From: Kiloniella spongiae
GTDB taxonomy: Bacteria; Pseudomonadota; Alphaproteobacteria; Kiloniellales; Kiloniellaceae
Direction of reading: 5' to 3'
Assembly: GCF_001026905.1 (NCBI RefSeq)
Contig: NZ_LAQL01000002.1
Location: forward strand, 434,001 to 498,000
DNA length: 64,000 bases
Numbering within the stretch: the stretch's first letter is position 1; each line of letters starts with the position of its first letter. The notes below the pieces were generated by a model. The model was given only the letters and a program-made list of their open reading frames with translations, did not search any database and was not told the DNA's origin. A program made the translations under genes and the position numbers. Positions 55,551-64,000 of the stretch are shown one piece after another.

Positions 55551-56057
55551 ATGTTGGATACCAGTGTAATAGTAGATCAAACAGAAATTGAAATGCCTGA
55601 CATACAGGCACGTGTTAAATGGTTCAATGCCACCAAAGGATTTGGATTTGTCCAGGCGGGGGAAGAATTACCCGACGCATTCCTCCATATATCCGTTTTG
55701 GAGAAAGCAGGTCATCGCTCTCTACCAGAAGGTGCAGAATTAATCTGTGACCTGACCAACGGAGATAAAGGTTTGCAGGTCAAACACATTCATAGTGTTG
55801 AATCCATGCCGGAACCACCGCCACCACCGGGTAGTGAAAGTGGGGAACCAACTATCGAAGGTATTGTGAAGTTTTTCAATGCCGACAAAGGGTATGGATT
55901 TGTTTCCCCTGATGACGGGAGCAGAGATATTTTTATTTCTGCACGTATTCTAGAGCGATCCGGAATTTTCCGTGTTGCCCAGAATCAACGCATTAAGATG
56001 GAAACAGAGGATGGTGACAAAGGCCCCTTGGCAACAATCGTCCAACTCCTCGAATAA
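55551..56057 (+). CDS. Protein with two cold-shock domains
   Basis: A 168-residue RNA/DNA-binding protein with two CspA folds. First domain (about 17-85) has ARVKWFNATKGFGFVQ; the second (about 102-168) has GIVKFFNADKGYGFVSPDDG and DIFISARI. A Pro-rich linker PEPPPPPGS joins them. Double-CSD proteins are common in alphaproteobacteria. ATG 55551 is preceded by GGAG at a rather long distance of about 12 bases. Likely cold or stationary-phase induced given its leader. Confidence 0.92.
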   Translation: MLDTSVIVDQTEIEMPDIQARVKWFNATKGFGFVQAGEELPDAFLHISVLEKAGHRSLPEGAELICDLTNGDKGLQVKHIHSVESMPEPPPPPGSESGEPTIEGIVKFFNADKGYGFVSPDDGSRDIFISARILERSGIFRVAQNQRIKMETEDGDKGPLATIVQLLE

Positions 56058-56116
56058 CTCTGCCTGTCTATAGACCCCGCCAAAGCGACGTAAGAATAAC
56101 AATTCTCAAGCGCTGA

Positions 56117-56147
56117 AGATACGAGGTAACCCTCTTACCTCGTATCT
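56117..56147. other. Perfect 13-bp hairpin after the cold-shock gene
   Basis: AGATACGAGGTAA (56117-56129) and TTACCTCGTATCT (56135-56147) pair without mismatch around CCCTC. No T-run follows, so it is a poor intrinsic terminator; it may protect the 3' end of the mRNA. Confidence 0.5.
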
Positions 56148-56211
56148 CTGCTTGACCTTCGTGCTTTAGTCCTGTTTTCTTCGCTTCCTGATTAACAAAA
56201 GGAAGCTCACC

Positions 56212-56793
56212 GTGTTTCGTAGCCTTTATAACTGGACCATGGGTCTCGCAGCGCACCCGCATGCGCTTTTAGCTCTCGGCCTTATCGCCTTTATTGAAAG
56301 TTCAGTTTTCCCTATCCCACCGGACATATTAATTATTCCGATGGTATTGGCGGCACGAGATCAAGCATGGAAAATAGCACTTATTGCGACTGTTATGTCT
56401 GTTTTGGGCGGTATGTTTGGCTACGGGATTGGCGCATTCTTGTTTGAATCTATTGGCCAACCAATCATCGAATTTTATGGGAAGGCAGAATACCTGGAAG
56501 ATTTCAGAGCCCGCTATAACGATTGGGGTGCCTGGATTGTATTTATCGCAGGTGTAACACCTTTTCCCTATAAGGTAATCACAATCGCCTCTGGCTTTTT
56601 TGAACTTGATTTTGCTGTTTTCAGCATTTCATCCTTCGGCGCACGTGGACTTCGCTTCTTCTGTGTTGCTGGCCTACTATGGTATTTCGGACAACCAATC
56701 AAAATATTTATTGAGAAATACCTCAATATTCTTGCCACAATCTTCTGTATACTGCTGATCGGTGGCTTTGTTGCTCTGAAATACCTTTTATAG
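56212..56793 (+). CDS. DedA/YqaA family membrane protein
   Basis: A 193-residue inner-membrane protein of the YqaA branch of DedA (SNARE-associated Golgi-type). It has the family motif ALGLIAFIESSVFPIPPDILIIPM, the FGYGIGAFLFESIGQPI stretch, and GVTPFPYKVITIASGFF. DedA proteins are considered lipid scramblases or transporters. GTG 56212 has AAGGAAG 8 bases upstream. dsbB follows 20 bp later on the same strand. Confidence 0.9.
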   Translation: MFRSLYNWTMGLAAHPHALLALGLIAFIESSVFPIPPDILIIPMVLAARDQAWKIALIATVMSVLGGMFGYGIGAFLFESIGQPIIEFYGKAEYLEDFRARYNDWGAWIVFIAGVTPFPYKVITIASGFFELDFAVFSISSFGARGLRFFCVAGLLWYFGQPIKIFIEKYLNILATIFCILLIGGFVALKYLL

Positions 56794-56813
56794 AAATCAC
56801 AGGTCAGTAAAAA

Positions 56814-57329
56814 ATGACTGCACTTATTGCAATTGCGAAAGATATCAAAACAGGGTCAATGGCATTGATTGCAATTGCATCCTGTGCAGTCGTACTGGGG
56901 GCCGCTTTAGTATTCCAATATGTTGGCGGCCTGTACCCTTGCGTTCTTTGTATGTATCAACGTTGGGCTTATGTTGTTGCCGCAGGCTTCGCTTTTCTAG
57001 CTTGGCTTTTGAGGAAAAACCCCACACTGGCCCGATTGACCCTGGGGGCTAGCAGTCTGTCATTTCTAACAGGCGCTGGTATTGCAGGTTTTCACGTTGG
57101 TGTTGAGAAACAATGGTGGGAAGGTACAAGCGAGTGCCAGGGTGATGCCCTTGATCTTTCCGCTTCAATAGAAGATCTGACAAGCCAACTTATGGATCAG
57201 CCTATTGTTCGCTGCGATGTCGTGCCTTGGGAACTCTTTGGCATATCAATGGCTGGCTACAACATCGTCATATCCCTAGCTCTTGCCTTGCTCTGCTTAG
57301 GGACAATCAAAGCGTCAAAACAAGTTTAA
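56814..57329 (+). CDS. dsbB: Disulfide bond formation protein DsbB
   Basis: Inner-membrane quinone-linked oxidase that reoxidises DsbA. The 171-residue protein has four helices and the first active pair in LYPCVLCMYQRWAY (C43, C46). The second pair lies in the long periplasmic loop, at SECQGD and VRCDVVPWE. It is probably co-transcribed with yqaA. Confidence 0.92.
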   Translation: MTALIAIAKDIKTGSMALIAIASCAVVLGAALVFQYVGGLYPCVLCMYQRWAYVVAAGFAFLAWLLRKNPTLARLTLGASSLSFLTGAGIAGFHVGVEKQWWEGTSECQGDALDLSASIEDLTSQLMDQPIVRCDVVPWELFGISMAGYNIVISLALALLCLGTIKASKQV

Positions 57330-57381
57330 TACACCAGCGTCTCCACTCAACATCCTCTCTCGCACCGCTTTATAGTAAGCG

Positions 57382-57963
57382 TTAATCAAAAGACAACGTG
57401 CCACTATCTCGCTCAAGCTCTGCATCCCAGTAAAGAAAATCATGCCAACTTTCGTGAAGGTAATTTGGTGGAAAACCACGGCCATTCTGATTAAGCTCAT
57501 GAACAGTCGGGCAACGAGGCCAGGATTTTAACATCATACGCGCTTCAGATGGTGACCGTCCCCCCTTGGACAGATTACAGGACTCACAGGCCGTTATGAT
57601 ATTCTCCCAAGACGTACCGCCCCCCTGACAACGGGGAATGACATGATCAAAAGTTAAATATTCGGAAGCCTCTTGCACCCCACAATACTGACAGGTAAAG
57701 CCATCTCGCAAAAAGACATTAAAACGGGTAAATGCCGGACGGCGATCCATTTCAACGTAGCTTCTAAGGGCAACAACACTTGGAATACGCATCTGGAAAG
57801 ACGGAGAATGAACCTCGCTCTCATATTCAGAAACAATCTGAACACGATCAAGAAACACAGCTTTGATCGCATCTTGCCAAGACAAGAGAGAGAGAGGAAA
57901 GTAACTGAGTGGACGAAAGTCCGCATTTAGGACCAACGCCGGATTAGCTGAAAAGGAAACCAC
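57382..57963 (-). CDS. HNH endonuclease family protein
   Basis: A 193-residue protein with a C-terminal HNH nuclease domain: CQYCGVQEASEYLTFDHVIP and the paired cysteines in ACESCNLSKGGRSP bind zinc. The N-terminal part (ALVLNADFRPLSYFPLSLLSW) is typical of a widespread bacterial HNH family of unknown role. I use GTG 57963 because GGAGG lies 6 bases upstream; the frame could start at 58014. Single gene. Confidence 0.88.
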   Translation of the reverse strand: MVSFSANPALVLNADFRPLSYFPLSLLSWQDAIKAVFLDRVQIVSEYESEVHSPSFQMRIPSVVALRSYVEMDRRPAFTRFNVFLRDGFTCQYCGVQEASEYLTFDHVIPRCQGGGTSWENIITACESCNLSKGGRSPSEARMMLKSWPRCPTVHELNQNGRGFPPNYLHESWHDFLYWDAELERDSGTLSFD

Positions 57964-58160
57964 GTTTTTCCTCCGTGGGATCTCAAAACACCGGGGCGAA
58001 TGATACCAAAGCACCTAAACTGAACGATACTGAAGTATCTAGTTAAAAGTAATGCTCTTTTTACCAACATACAACATTTTGTGTCAGAGTAACAAAAGAA
58101 ACACAAAATTCAGACTCCACTGTCACAATTCAATCCACCACAGCTCACGCAATTGGATGC

Positions 58161-58194
58161 AAAAAAGGCTCCTTTTCAGCAAGAAAAAGAGCCT
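58161..58194 (-). terminator. Terminator of the carboxylesterase gene
   Basis: On the minus strand AGGCTC..TTTT pairs with AAAA..GAGCCT and runs into TTTTTT. It is 36 bp after the carboxylesterase stop. Confidence 0.75.
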
Positions 58195-58229
58195 CTGCTC
58201 AACACCGTAAAAAGCGCGCTTTCCGCCGC

Positions 58230-58904
58230 CTATTTATCTTTAACAGCATACCCAAGAATTTCTGTCACAAAGCCAACACCCATTCGAATACCGTTTTCAT
58301 CAATACCATGCCCAAGTTTGGAAATCATTTCCTGATATACGGTAATGTCATGTTCTCCCATCGCTTCAACTGCAGCAGGAAGCGCCTCAGGTGGAACAAC
58401 TTCATCCTGGTCACCATGGATGGCAAGAACCGGGCATTTGCTGGACAACTCATCCTTAAGCAAATCAGGAGCTGCCAACATCCCAGAGAAACACATCATG
58501 CCAGCAAGCGGTAATTTCTGCCTAAAGCCCAAATGATAAGCCATCATGGCCCCTTGGGAAAACCCCATAAGGAAGACGCGCTCAGGCGACAATTTATAGT
58601 GTGCTATCTCTTGATCAATAAAAGCTTGCACAATAGGAGCTGCTTTTTGAATGCCATCAAGAATAAGATCGCGATCCCTGCTCATCAAACTAAACCACTG
58701 ACGTCCCATCGGGGCCATATCACATGGCTGATGAGCATCGGGAGAAACAATCGCACAATGCGGAAGAGCATTTGCAAAATAGGGCGCAAGACCAATTAAA
58801 TCCTGCCCATCTGCACCAAGACCATGCAGCATGATTATTAGTTCTTTTGCTGGCCCACCCGAGCTAGGCTCGTGACGAGGTCCAGTTAATGTTACCTCTG
58901 ACAT
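58230..58904 (-). CDS. Alpha/beta-hydrolase carboxylesterase (YpfH/phospholipase-like)
   Basis: A 224-residue cytosolic serine hydrolase. The triad is visible: Ser in FLMGFSQGAMMAYHLG, Asp in VLAIHGDQDEVVP, His in KLGHGIDENG. The N-terminus LHGLGADGQDLIGLAPYF contributes the oxyanion loop. The family includes carboxylesterases and lysophospholipases; the natural substrate is unknown. Single gene with its own terminator. Confidence 0.9.
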   Translation of the reverse strand: MSEVTLTGPRHEPSSGGPAKELIIMLHGLGADGQDLIGLAPYFANALPHCAIVSPDAHQPCDMAPMGRQWFSLMSRDRDLILDGIQKAAPIVQAFIDQEIAHYKLSPERVFLMGFSQGAMMAYHLGFRQKLPLAGMMCFSGMLAAPDLLKDELSSKCPVLAIHGDQDEVVPPEALPAAVEAMGEHDITVYQEMISKLGHGIDENGIRMGVGFVTEILGYAVKDK

Positions 58905-59029
58905 TTACATGCCCCCCATGAATAACTACCTACTTTTACACGATTTTTTTCTGCAGGTCATCAATTTTAGCCAAATGGTTAACAAATTCTCAATAATAGC
59001 GCCATTTGAAGAAACAAAATTCTCTAAAA

Positions 59030-59677
59030 TCAGGCAATACCGGCATGGCGATAATAATGCCACAAGAACCGGGCACCAGCGCTGCGAAAGGGACGCCAGC
59101 TTTCGGAAAGTTCATACATTTCTTTTGGTGTTGGGCGATTTTCCAGTCCTTTTAAGTGCTTCATCGCCTCTTGCAAAGCCAGGTCCGCAGCGGGCATAAC
59201 GTCTGGCCGCTTCAAAGCAAACAAAAGATATACTTCACACGTCCAGCGCCCAATCCCCTTAGCCTGTATCAAGTGATCAATAACATCATCATCCGCCATC
59301 TCAGATAAACGCTCCAATTGTAAGCGTGCCGACAACACGTCCTCCGCCAGCGCACGTGTATAGCGCTGTTTTGGACGGCTGAGGCCCGCCGCCTTCATAC
59401 CATCATCATCCAAAGCCAAAATGTTTTCCGGTGTGATTTCCCCAACCTGTTCTAATAACCGACCCAGAATAGCCTTTGCCGACTGAACAGAAACCTGCTG
59501 GGAAATAATCATCCCAACCAAGCCATTAAACCCGGCATCCTGTGATCTTGTTGGCGGCAAACCACATTCAATATATGCTTTGGCTACATCGGGATCTTGC
59601 CTTGAAAGTGCTTCCAAGGGGGCACGCAGAGCTTCATCAGGTATTTTTTTATCACTCACGACTGGACTTTCCCCCAC
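59030..59677 (-). CDS. DNA-3-methyladenine glycosylase (AlkA/HhH-GPD type)
   Basis: Base-excision repair glycosylase of 215 residues. The helix-hairpin-helix LIQAKGIGRWTCEVYLLF and the catalytic Asp in MPAADLALQEAM are present, as is the GMIISQQVSVQSAKAI block. GTG 59677 is the first start; GTG 59659 is an alternative with a G-rich sequence upstream. It is divergent from gluQRS, whose start is 23 bp away. Confidence 0.9.
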   Translation of the reverse strand: MGESPVVSDKKIPDEALRAPLEALSRQDPDVAKAYIECGLPPTRSQDAGFNGLVGMIISQQVSVQSAKAILGRLLEQVGEITPENILALDDDGMKAAGLSRPKQRYTRALAEDVLSARLQLERLSEMADDDVIDHLIQAKGIGRWTCEVYLLFALKRPDVMPAADLALQEAMKHLKGLENRPTPKEMYELSESWRPFRSAGARFLWHYYRHAGIA

Positions 59678-59699
59678 TTCTCATTGCACATTTCATTTA

Positions 59700-60560
59700 A
59701 TGACATCATTACCCTCACAGATCTTTCGCTTTGCGCCTTCGCCCAGCGGGCACCTGCACTTAGGACACGCTTATTCCGCGCTCTTTAGCTGGACACAAGC
59801 ACAAAAACACAATGCCCAGTTTATCCTTAGGATCGAAGATATAGACACCACACGATGCCGCAAGGAATACGCGGACGCGATATACGAAGATCTGTCATGG
59901 CTCGGCTTAAATTGGACCAAGCCTCCTCGTATTCAATCTGAACATACAGAGGATTACGATCAGGCTCTCATAAAATTAAAAGAACAAGATCTTCTTTACC
60001 CCTGCTTTTGTACACGCAAAGACATTCAAAACGAAGTCCGACAGTCTAATCGCGCCCCACATGGACCGGACGGATTAATTTACCCCGGCACCTGCAAAAA
60101 CCTTTCATTGTCACAGAGGGAAGAGCGTATCGCACAAGGAGAGAGCTATGCCCTCCGCCTGAACATGGCGCGGGCAAGGACTCTAACGGGAGAGCTATAT
60201 TGGCTAGATGAGAGGGAAGGGAATATCAAGGCAACACCGGAAATTTTTGGCGATGTTGTACTTGCCAGAAAAGATATCCACACCAGTTACCATCTGTCTG
60301 TCACAGTTGATGATGCCTTACAAAATATTTCCTGTATCACAAGAGGCACAGATCTTTTTGAAGCCACCCATATTCACAGGCTTCTACAAGCCGTGCTTAA
60401 ATTGCCTGTACCAACGTGGCACCACCATGAACTGATCCACGATGAAGAAGGCAACCGACTCGCCAAACGACATAACTCCCTCGCGATCAGAGAGCTCAGA
60501 GGTCAGGGAAAAAGCCCAGAAGACATCAAAGAGATGGTTGGAATCAAAAATCTAAGCTGA
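59700..60560 (+). CDS. gluQRS: Glutamyl-Q tRNA(Asp) synthetase
   Basis: Attaches glutamate to queuosine in the anticodon of tRNA-Asp. The 286-residue protein is a truncated GluRS without the anticodon-binding domain. It has FAPSPSGHLHLGHAYSA (HIGH-like), the zinc site CFC with YPGTC, and GNRLAKRHNSLAI where KMSKS would be. I use ATG 59700; a longer frame opens at 59580 inside the alkA gene. Confidence 0.93.
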   Translation: MTSLPSQIFRFAPSPSGHLHLGHAYSALFSWTQAQKHNAQFILRIEDIDTTRCRKEYADAIYEDLSWLGLNWTKPPRIQSEHTEDYDQALIKLKEQDLLYPCFCTRKDIQNEVRQSNRAPHGPDGLIYPGTCKNLSLSQREERIAQGESYALRLNMARARTLTGELYWLDEREGNIKATPEIFGDVVLARKDIHTSYHLSVTVDDALQNISCITRGTDLFEATHIHRLLQAVLKLPVPTWHHHELIHDEEGNRLAKRHNSLAIRELRGQGKSPEDIKEMVGIKNLS

Positions 60561-60603
60561 AATTTCGTTGAACATTCAGCCGTCTCAATTTCAGAGGCTC
60601 AAT

Positions 60604-62262
60604 TTAATTACGCCCGGATAAAAGCCCGCGAGCTATGACCTGTGCCTGTATTTCTGCCGCACCTTCAAAAATATTCAGTATACGTGCATCACATAGTACA
60701 CGGCTAATTTTATATTCTTCTGCATAGCCATTACCACCGTGAATTTGTAAGGCGTTATCCGCGTTCGACCATGCAACACGCGCCCCCAAAAGTTTAGCCA
60801 TACCTGCCTCAATGTCACAGCGGCGATCTGAATCTTTCTCGCGCGCTGAAGCATATGTCAATTGACGGGCAATCATGGTTTCAACGACCATCCAGACCAA
60901 TTTTCCGTAAACTCTGGGGAAATTATAGAGAGACTTTCCGAACTGAATACGGTCATGAGCATACTGCATCCCAAGTTCCATGGCACATTGGGCGACACCC
61001 ACAGCTCGAGCGGCAGTTTGAATTCGCGCAGATTCAAAAGTTGCCATTAGTTGTTTGAACCCCTGCCCTTCTTCGGCCCCCAGCAGGTTTTCCTTCTTAA
61101 CGTCAAAACCATCAAAACCAAGCTCGTACTCTTTCATCCCGCGATAGCCCAACACCTTGATTTCCCCACCAGTCATGCCTTCTGCCGGGAAATCTTCGAC
61201 CTCATTGCCTCTTGGTTTTTCCGCAATAAACATGGAAAGCCCCTTGTAGCCGGGCTCATCCGGATTGGTTCTTGCCAACAAAGTCATGACATCACTACGC
61301 GAAGCATGCGTGATCCAGGTCTTGTTACCTGTTATTTTATAGCAATCCCCAGACAACACTGCCCGTGTCTTTAAAGATCCCAAATCGGACCCGGTGTTGG
61401 GTTCCGTAAAGACGGCCGTTGGCAAAATCTCACCCGAAGAAATTTGTGGGAGCCACTTCTGCTTTTGCTCTTCAGTTCCCCCCAAACGAATGAGTTCTGC
61501 GGCAATTTCAGATCTGGTCCCCAAAGAACCTAAACCGATATAGCCACGAGACAGCTCCTCAGTCACAACACACATCGCCGTTTTCCCCATCCCGAGGCCA
61601 CCATACTCTTCAGGCACAGTAAGTCCAAAAATGCCCAACTCCGCCAATTGCTCAACAACTCCTATTGGAATGAGTTCATCTTTTAAATGCCATTCATGCG
61701 CTGCATCGCTATAATCATCTGCAATTTTACCAAATTGATCCCTGACCATTTCAAGCGTTTCATCGCCAAGCCCTAAAGCACCGAAATCTTTACTCTCAAG
61801 GCTATTAACCAACAGATCAGCCAAAGCCTTTCTATTCTCTTTAGTATTACCATCAGCAACCAATGCCCGAACATCATTCGTATGGAAATTCAGCACATCG
61901 GCTTCACCTATTCCCAAGTCTTGCGGACGAAGAATTTCAACTTGGCTGATTGCAATCCCACCAGATAGCTGGGACAAGTATTCACCAAAAGCTATTTTGA
62001 GGATGAGACACTCTGTTTCACGGAATTGGTTTTCACTATCCACTCTCTGCGCCCAAAGAAGCATGTTTTCCAATGCTGATACATACGTCGCCATCCAAGC
62101 ATAGCCATGTGCTGCAAATTGATTTTCTTCGATGCGCACAGCAGAAATACGATCACCATCTAGTGTTTGCTCAAGCAAATAATTACGTGCTTTTTCCTGT
62201 AAAGATTTGGCTGATGTAATCGCTTTTTCGCAACGAGAAAAAAACACATAAGTTTCAGACAT
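60604..62262 (-). CDS. mcd: Acyl-CoA dehydrogenase, probable methylsuccinyl-CoA dehydrogenase
   Basis: A 552-residue acyl-CoA dehydrogenase longer than usual because of an extra N-terminal helical domain (residues 1-150), as in methylsuccinyl-CoA dehydrogenases. The core has FGLTVPEEYGGLGMGK, the FAD block FTEPNTGSDLGSLKTRA, and the catalytic Glu in ILNIFEGAAEIQ. Position directly after ccrA supports assignment to the ethylmalonyl-CoA pathway, where it passes electrons to ETF. Start at ATG 62262 (MSETYVFF), with GAGG 8 bases upstream. Confidence 0.87.
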   Translation of the reverse strand: MSETYVFFSRCEKAITSAKSLQEKARNYLLEQTLDGDRISAVRIEENQFAAHGYAWMATYVSALENMLLWAQRVDSENQFRETECLILKIAFGEYLSQLSGGIAISQVEILRPQDLGIGEADVLNFHTNDVRALVADGNTKENRKALADLLVNSLESKDFGALGLGDETLEMVRDQFGKIADDYSDAAHEWHLKDELIPIGVVEQLAELGIFGLTVPEEYGGLGMGKTAMCVVTEELSRGYIGLGSLGTRSEIAAELIRLGGTEEQKQKWLPQISSGEILPTAVFTEPNTGSDLGSLKTRAVLSGDCYKITGNKTWITHASRSDVMTLLARTNPDEPGYKGLSMFIAEKPRGNEVEDFPAEGMTGGEIKVLGYRGMKEYELGFDGFDVKKENLLGAEEGQGFKQLMATFESARIQTAARAVGVAQCAMELGMQYAHDRIQFGKSLYNFPRVYGKLVWMVVETMIARQLTYASAREKDSDRRCDIEAGMAKLLGARVAWSNADNALQIHGGNGYAEEYKISRVLCDARILNIFEGAAEIQAQVIARGLLSGRN

Positions 62263-62487
62263 TTTTCTGCCTCTAGAGAAATAACACCAAAAATAATCAA
62301 ATAAATAACCCAGACAAAAATAACCAAACAAAAAAGAGTTGAGTCAAAAATAGCTGGGCAACGATCTATCGAAACAAAAACAAACAATGAAAAAGGTCGA
62401 TAAGCGCAATAGCTCTCTATGGCTAGTAGCGACAGAGAAATGCATCCGTATAAGCATAACCATCGCGCTTATCGACAGCAGGAAACT

Positions 62488-63771
62488 CTAGGCGTCAATC
62501 ACATCTTCCAACGTGCGTAAGCCCGGCCGCGTTGATTGAACGAGCACTGCCATATTCCCCGGCTTGTGTTCATTATTCATCATCTTGGTATGAGCCCGCG
62601 GTATATCATCCCACGAGAAAACTTCAGACATGCAAGGATCAAGACGCTGCTCAATAACCAGTTGGTTTGCCTGCGACGCTTGCTTCAAGTTGGCGAAGTG
62701 ACTGCCCTGAATTCGCTTTTGACGCATCCAGACGAACCGCGCATCAAAGGTCAGATTAAAGCCCGTTGTTCCGGCACAAAAAACAACCATGCCACCGCGT
62801 TTCACAATATTGCAACTTACCGGGAAGGTTTGTTCGCCCGGATGTTCAAAGACAAAATCAACATCATTGCCCTTACCCGTAATATCCCAAATCGCCTTAC
62901 CAAACTTGCGGACTTCTTTCATGTAATCCTTATAGCCCTCGACATCATTTACCTCGGGCAGACGCCCCCAACAATCGAAGTCACGACGATTCAAAACACC
63001 CTTCGCCCCCAAAGACATTACAAAATCACGCTTGGTTTCATCAGAAATAACACCAATTGCATTTGCGCCAGCAGTGGCTATGAGCTGAATTGCCATTGAT
63101 CCCAAACCACCGGATGCCCCCCAGACCAATACATTATGTCCGGGTCTTAGAATATGAGGGCGATGTCCAAACAACATACGATAGGCCGTGGCCAAGGTCA
63201 GGGTGTAACAAGCGGACTCTTCCCATGTCAGGTGACGGGGCCGATGCATAAGCTGTTGAGACTGAACCCGCGTGAATTGCGCAAAAGATCCATCAGGTGT
63301 TTCGTAACCCCAAATACGTTGGGAGGTAGAAAACATGGGATCACCACCATTACACTCTTCATCGTCCCCGTCATCCTGATTACAATGAACAATGACTTCA
63401 TCGCCAACTTTCCAGCGCGTCACTTTTGATCCCACAGCCCAGACAATCCCAGACGCATCAGATCCGGCAATGTGATAGGGCTCTTTATGAACATCAAAGA
63501 CTGAAATTGGCTTGCCAAGACCGGCCCAGACACCGTTGTAATTAACGCCCGCTGCCATGACTAAAACAAGAACTTCGTTGTTTTCCAACTTTGGAATATC
63601 GACGACCTCAACCTGCATCGCCTGTTCAGGATTACCTTGTCGTTCTCTACGAATGGTCCAGGCGTACATCTGCTTAGGCACATGTCCCATCGGGGGAATT
63701 TCCCCAACTTCATAGAGATCTTTTTTTTCCTGGTGCGCCGTTATGTCCACGACTTTTGCTGTTTCACTCAT
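62488..63771 (-). CDS. ccrA: Crotonyl-CoA carboxylase/reductase
   Basis: Key enzyme of the ethylmalonyl-CoA pathway: reductive carboxylation of crotonyl-CoA to ethylmalonyl-CoA with NADPH and CO2. The 427-residue MDR-type protein has the family blocks AAGVNYNGVWAGLGKP, IAGSDASGIVWAVGSKV, ASGGLGSMAIQLIATAGA and FVFEHPGEQTFPVS. I use ATG 63771 (MSETAKVVDI) with AAGG upstream; an earlier ATG at 63891 would add 40 residues of low-conservation sequence. The dehydrogenase gene follows after 225 bp. Confidence 0.95.
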   Translation of the reverse strand: MSETAKVVDITAHQEKKDLYEVGEIPPMGHVPKQMYAWTIRRERQGNPEQAMQVEVVDIPKLENNEVLVLVMAAGVNYNGVWAGLGKPISVFDVHKEPYHIAGSDASGIVWAVGSKVTRWKVGDEVIVHCNQDDGDDEECNGGDPMFSTSQRIWGYETPDGSFAQFTRVQSQQLMHRPRHLTWEESACYTLTLATAYRMLFGHRPHILRPGHNVLVWGASGGLGSMAIQLIATAGANAIGVISDETKRDFVMSLGAKGVLNRRDFDCWGRLPEVNDVEGYKDYMKEVRKFGKAIWDITGKGNDVDFVFEHPGEQTFPVSCNIVKRGGMVVFCAGTTGFNLTFDARFVWMRQKRIQGSHFANLKQASQANQLVIEQRLDPCMSEVFSWDDIPRAHTKMMNNEHKPGNMAVLVQSTRPGLRTLEDVIDA

Positions 63772-63987
63772 CTTAGCCTTATCCCCATTCCTGCCACCTT
63801 TTTGGTGGTCTTTGATATCGCCCGGAGCGGCAAAAACTTTCTCACTGTTAAAAATCAGTTTAGCTTGAGTTGATTTTTTTGCAATGCACAATTATTATAT
63901 TTTTACTAAACACTGGATAATATAGTAATTTTATGTCTATATTTTAACATAATAGCGACAATAACGAAAAATTCAGGGAAATTTCGA

Positions 63988-64000
63988 ATGTCTGATGGTT
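63988..64000 (+). CDS. Possible first codons of a divergent gene (partial)
   Basis: ATG TCT GAT GGT T, preceded by AGGGA at a distance of about 9 bases, starts at 63988 and runs off the right edge. It is divergent from ccrA. Ethylmalonyl-CoA mutase is a common neighbour of ccr, but four codons cannot identify it. Confidence 0.3.

Noticed and set aside
62536-63099. Plus-strand frame of 187 codons
   Set aside because: Antisense of ccrA.

Overview
This window looks like a stretch of chromosome from a marine-type alphaproteobacterium, most likely in or near Rhodospirillales/Kiloniellales. Evidence: alphaproteobacterial neighbourhoods (tldD next to coxB-coxA; ileS-lspA-DUF3035/BamF-M16-M16-pgi-mutL; ubiA divergent from rsmE-gshA; the ABC exporter-DUF374-lpxK-acyltransferase block), the alphaproteobacterial families DUF3422, DUF4170, PAS_5 and ETF-beta lysine methyltransferase, and the ethylmalonyl-CoA pathway pair ccr/acyl-CoA dehydrogenase. 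Base composition judged by eye is moderate (just under 50% G+C). Family or genus cannot be fixed from the sequence alone. I see no insertion sequence, prophage, CRISPR array or rRNA operon. This is mostly core chromosome with a few accessory genes.

Layout. 1-3.7 kb (minus): cytochrome c oxidase subunits I (cut by the left edge) and II, then a DUF3422 membrane protein. 3.9-5.3 kb (plus): tldD with a strong terminator. 5.5-9.5 kb: gshA and rsmE (minus), divergent from ubiA and a lysine methyltransferase (plus). 9.6-11.5 kb: a fused PabB-PabC folate enzyme. 11.5-14.1 kb (minus): the speDE polyamine operon and two small conserved proteins. 14.4-17.8 kb (plus): SPFH protein/NfeD, ubiD and a PAS protein. 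17.8-19.98 kb: a structured leader with a Leu-containing short ORF, then leuA. 20.1-26.0 kb (plus): pmbA (TldE, partner of TldD), then an outer-membrane lipid block (MsbA-like exporter, DUF374 acyltransferase, lpxK, late acyltransferase). 26.1-28.5 kb (minus): M23 peptidase and xseA. 28.7-32.4 kb: purD, tadA (minus), an RluB-type pseudouridine synthase, rsmD.

32.4-34.5 kb (minus) holds two A+T-rich genes: an unrecognised protein with repeated TDxE motifs, and a DUF3095 cyclase-like protein. 34.5-45.8 kb (minus) is a long block: mutL, pgi, an inactive/active M16 peptidase pair, a BamF-like lipoprotein, lspA, ileS and ribF. 46-55 kb holds mixed single genes: MaoC hydratase, a lipoprotein, an RsmB/NOP RNA methyltransferase, an ArsC/Spx-like protein, a Popeye-like cyclic-nucleotide-domain membrane protein, NnrU, a HI0933 flavoprotein, a GhrA/VOC pair with a divergent LysR regulator, and a small membrane protein. 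55.1-60.6 kb: tRNA-Leu(CAA), a double cold-shock protein, YqaA/DedA, dsbB, an HNH nuclease, a carboxylesterase, an AlkA-type glycosylase and gluQRS. 60.6-64 kb (minus): a probable methylsuccinyl-CoA dehydrogenase and crotonyl-CoA carboxylase/reductase, with the first codons of a possible divergent gene at the right edge.

How the genes fit together. Respiration (cox, ubiA, ubiD, ETF-beta methylation), acetyl-CoA assimilation (ccr, mcd) and envelope building (lpxK block, lspA, bamF, DsbB, M23) dominate. tldD and pmbA encode two halves of one protease at separate loci. I found no clearly new multi-gene system. The best leads are the TDxE-repeat protein beside the cyclase-like DUF3095 gene, the Popeye-like protein lacking the phosphate-binding arginine, the HxD variant M23 peptidase, and the candidate leuA leader peptide.
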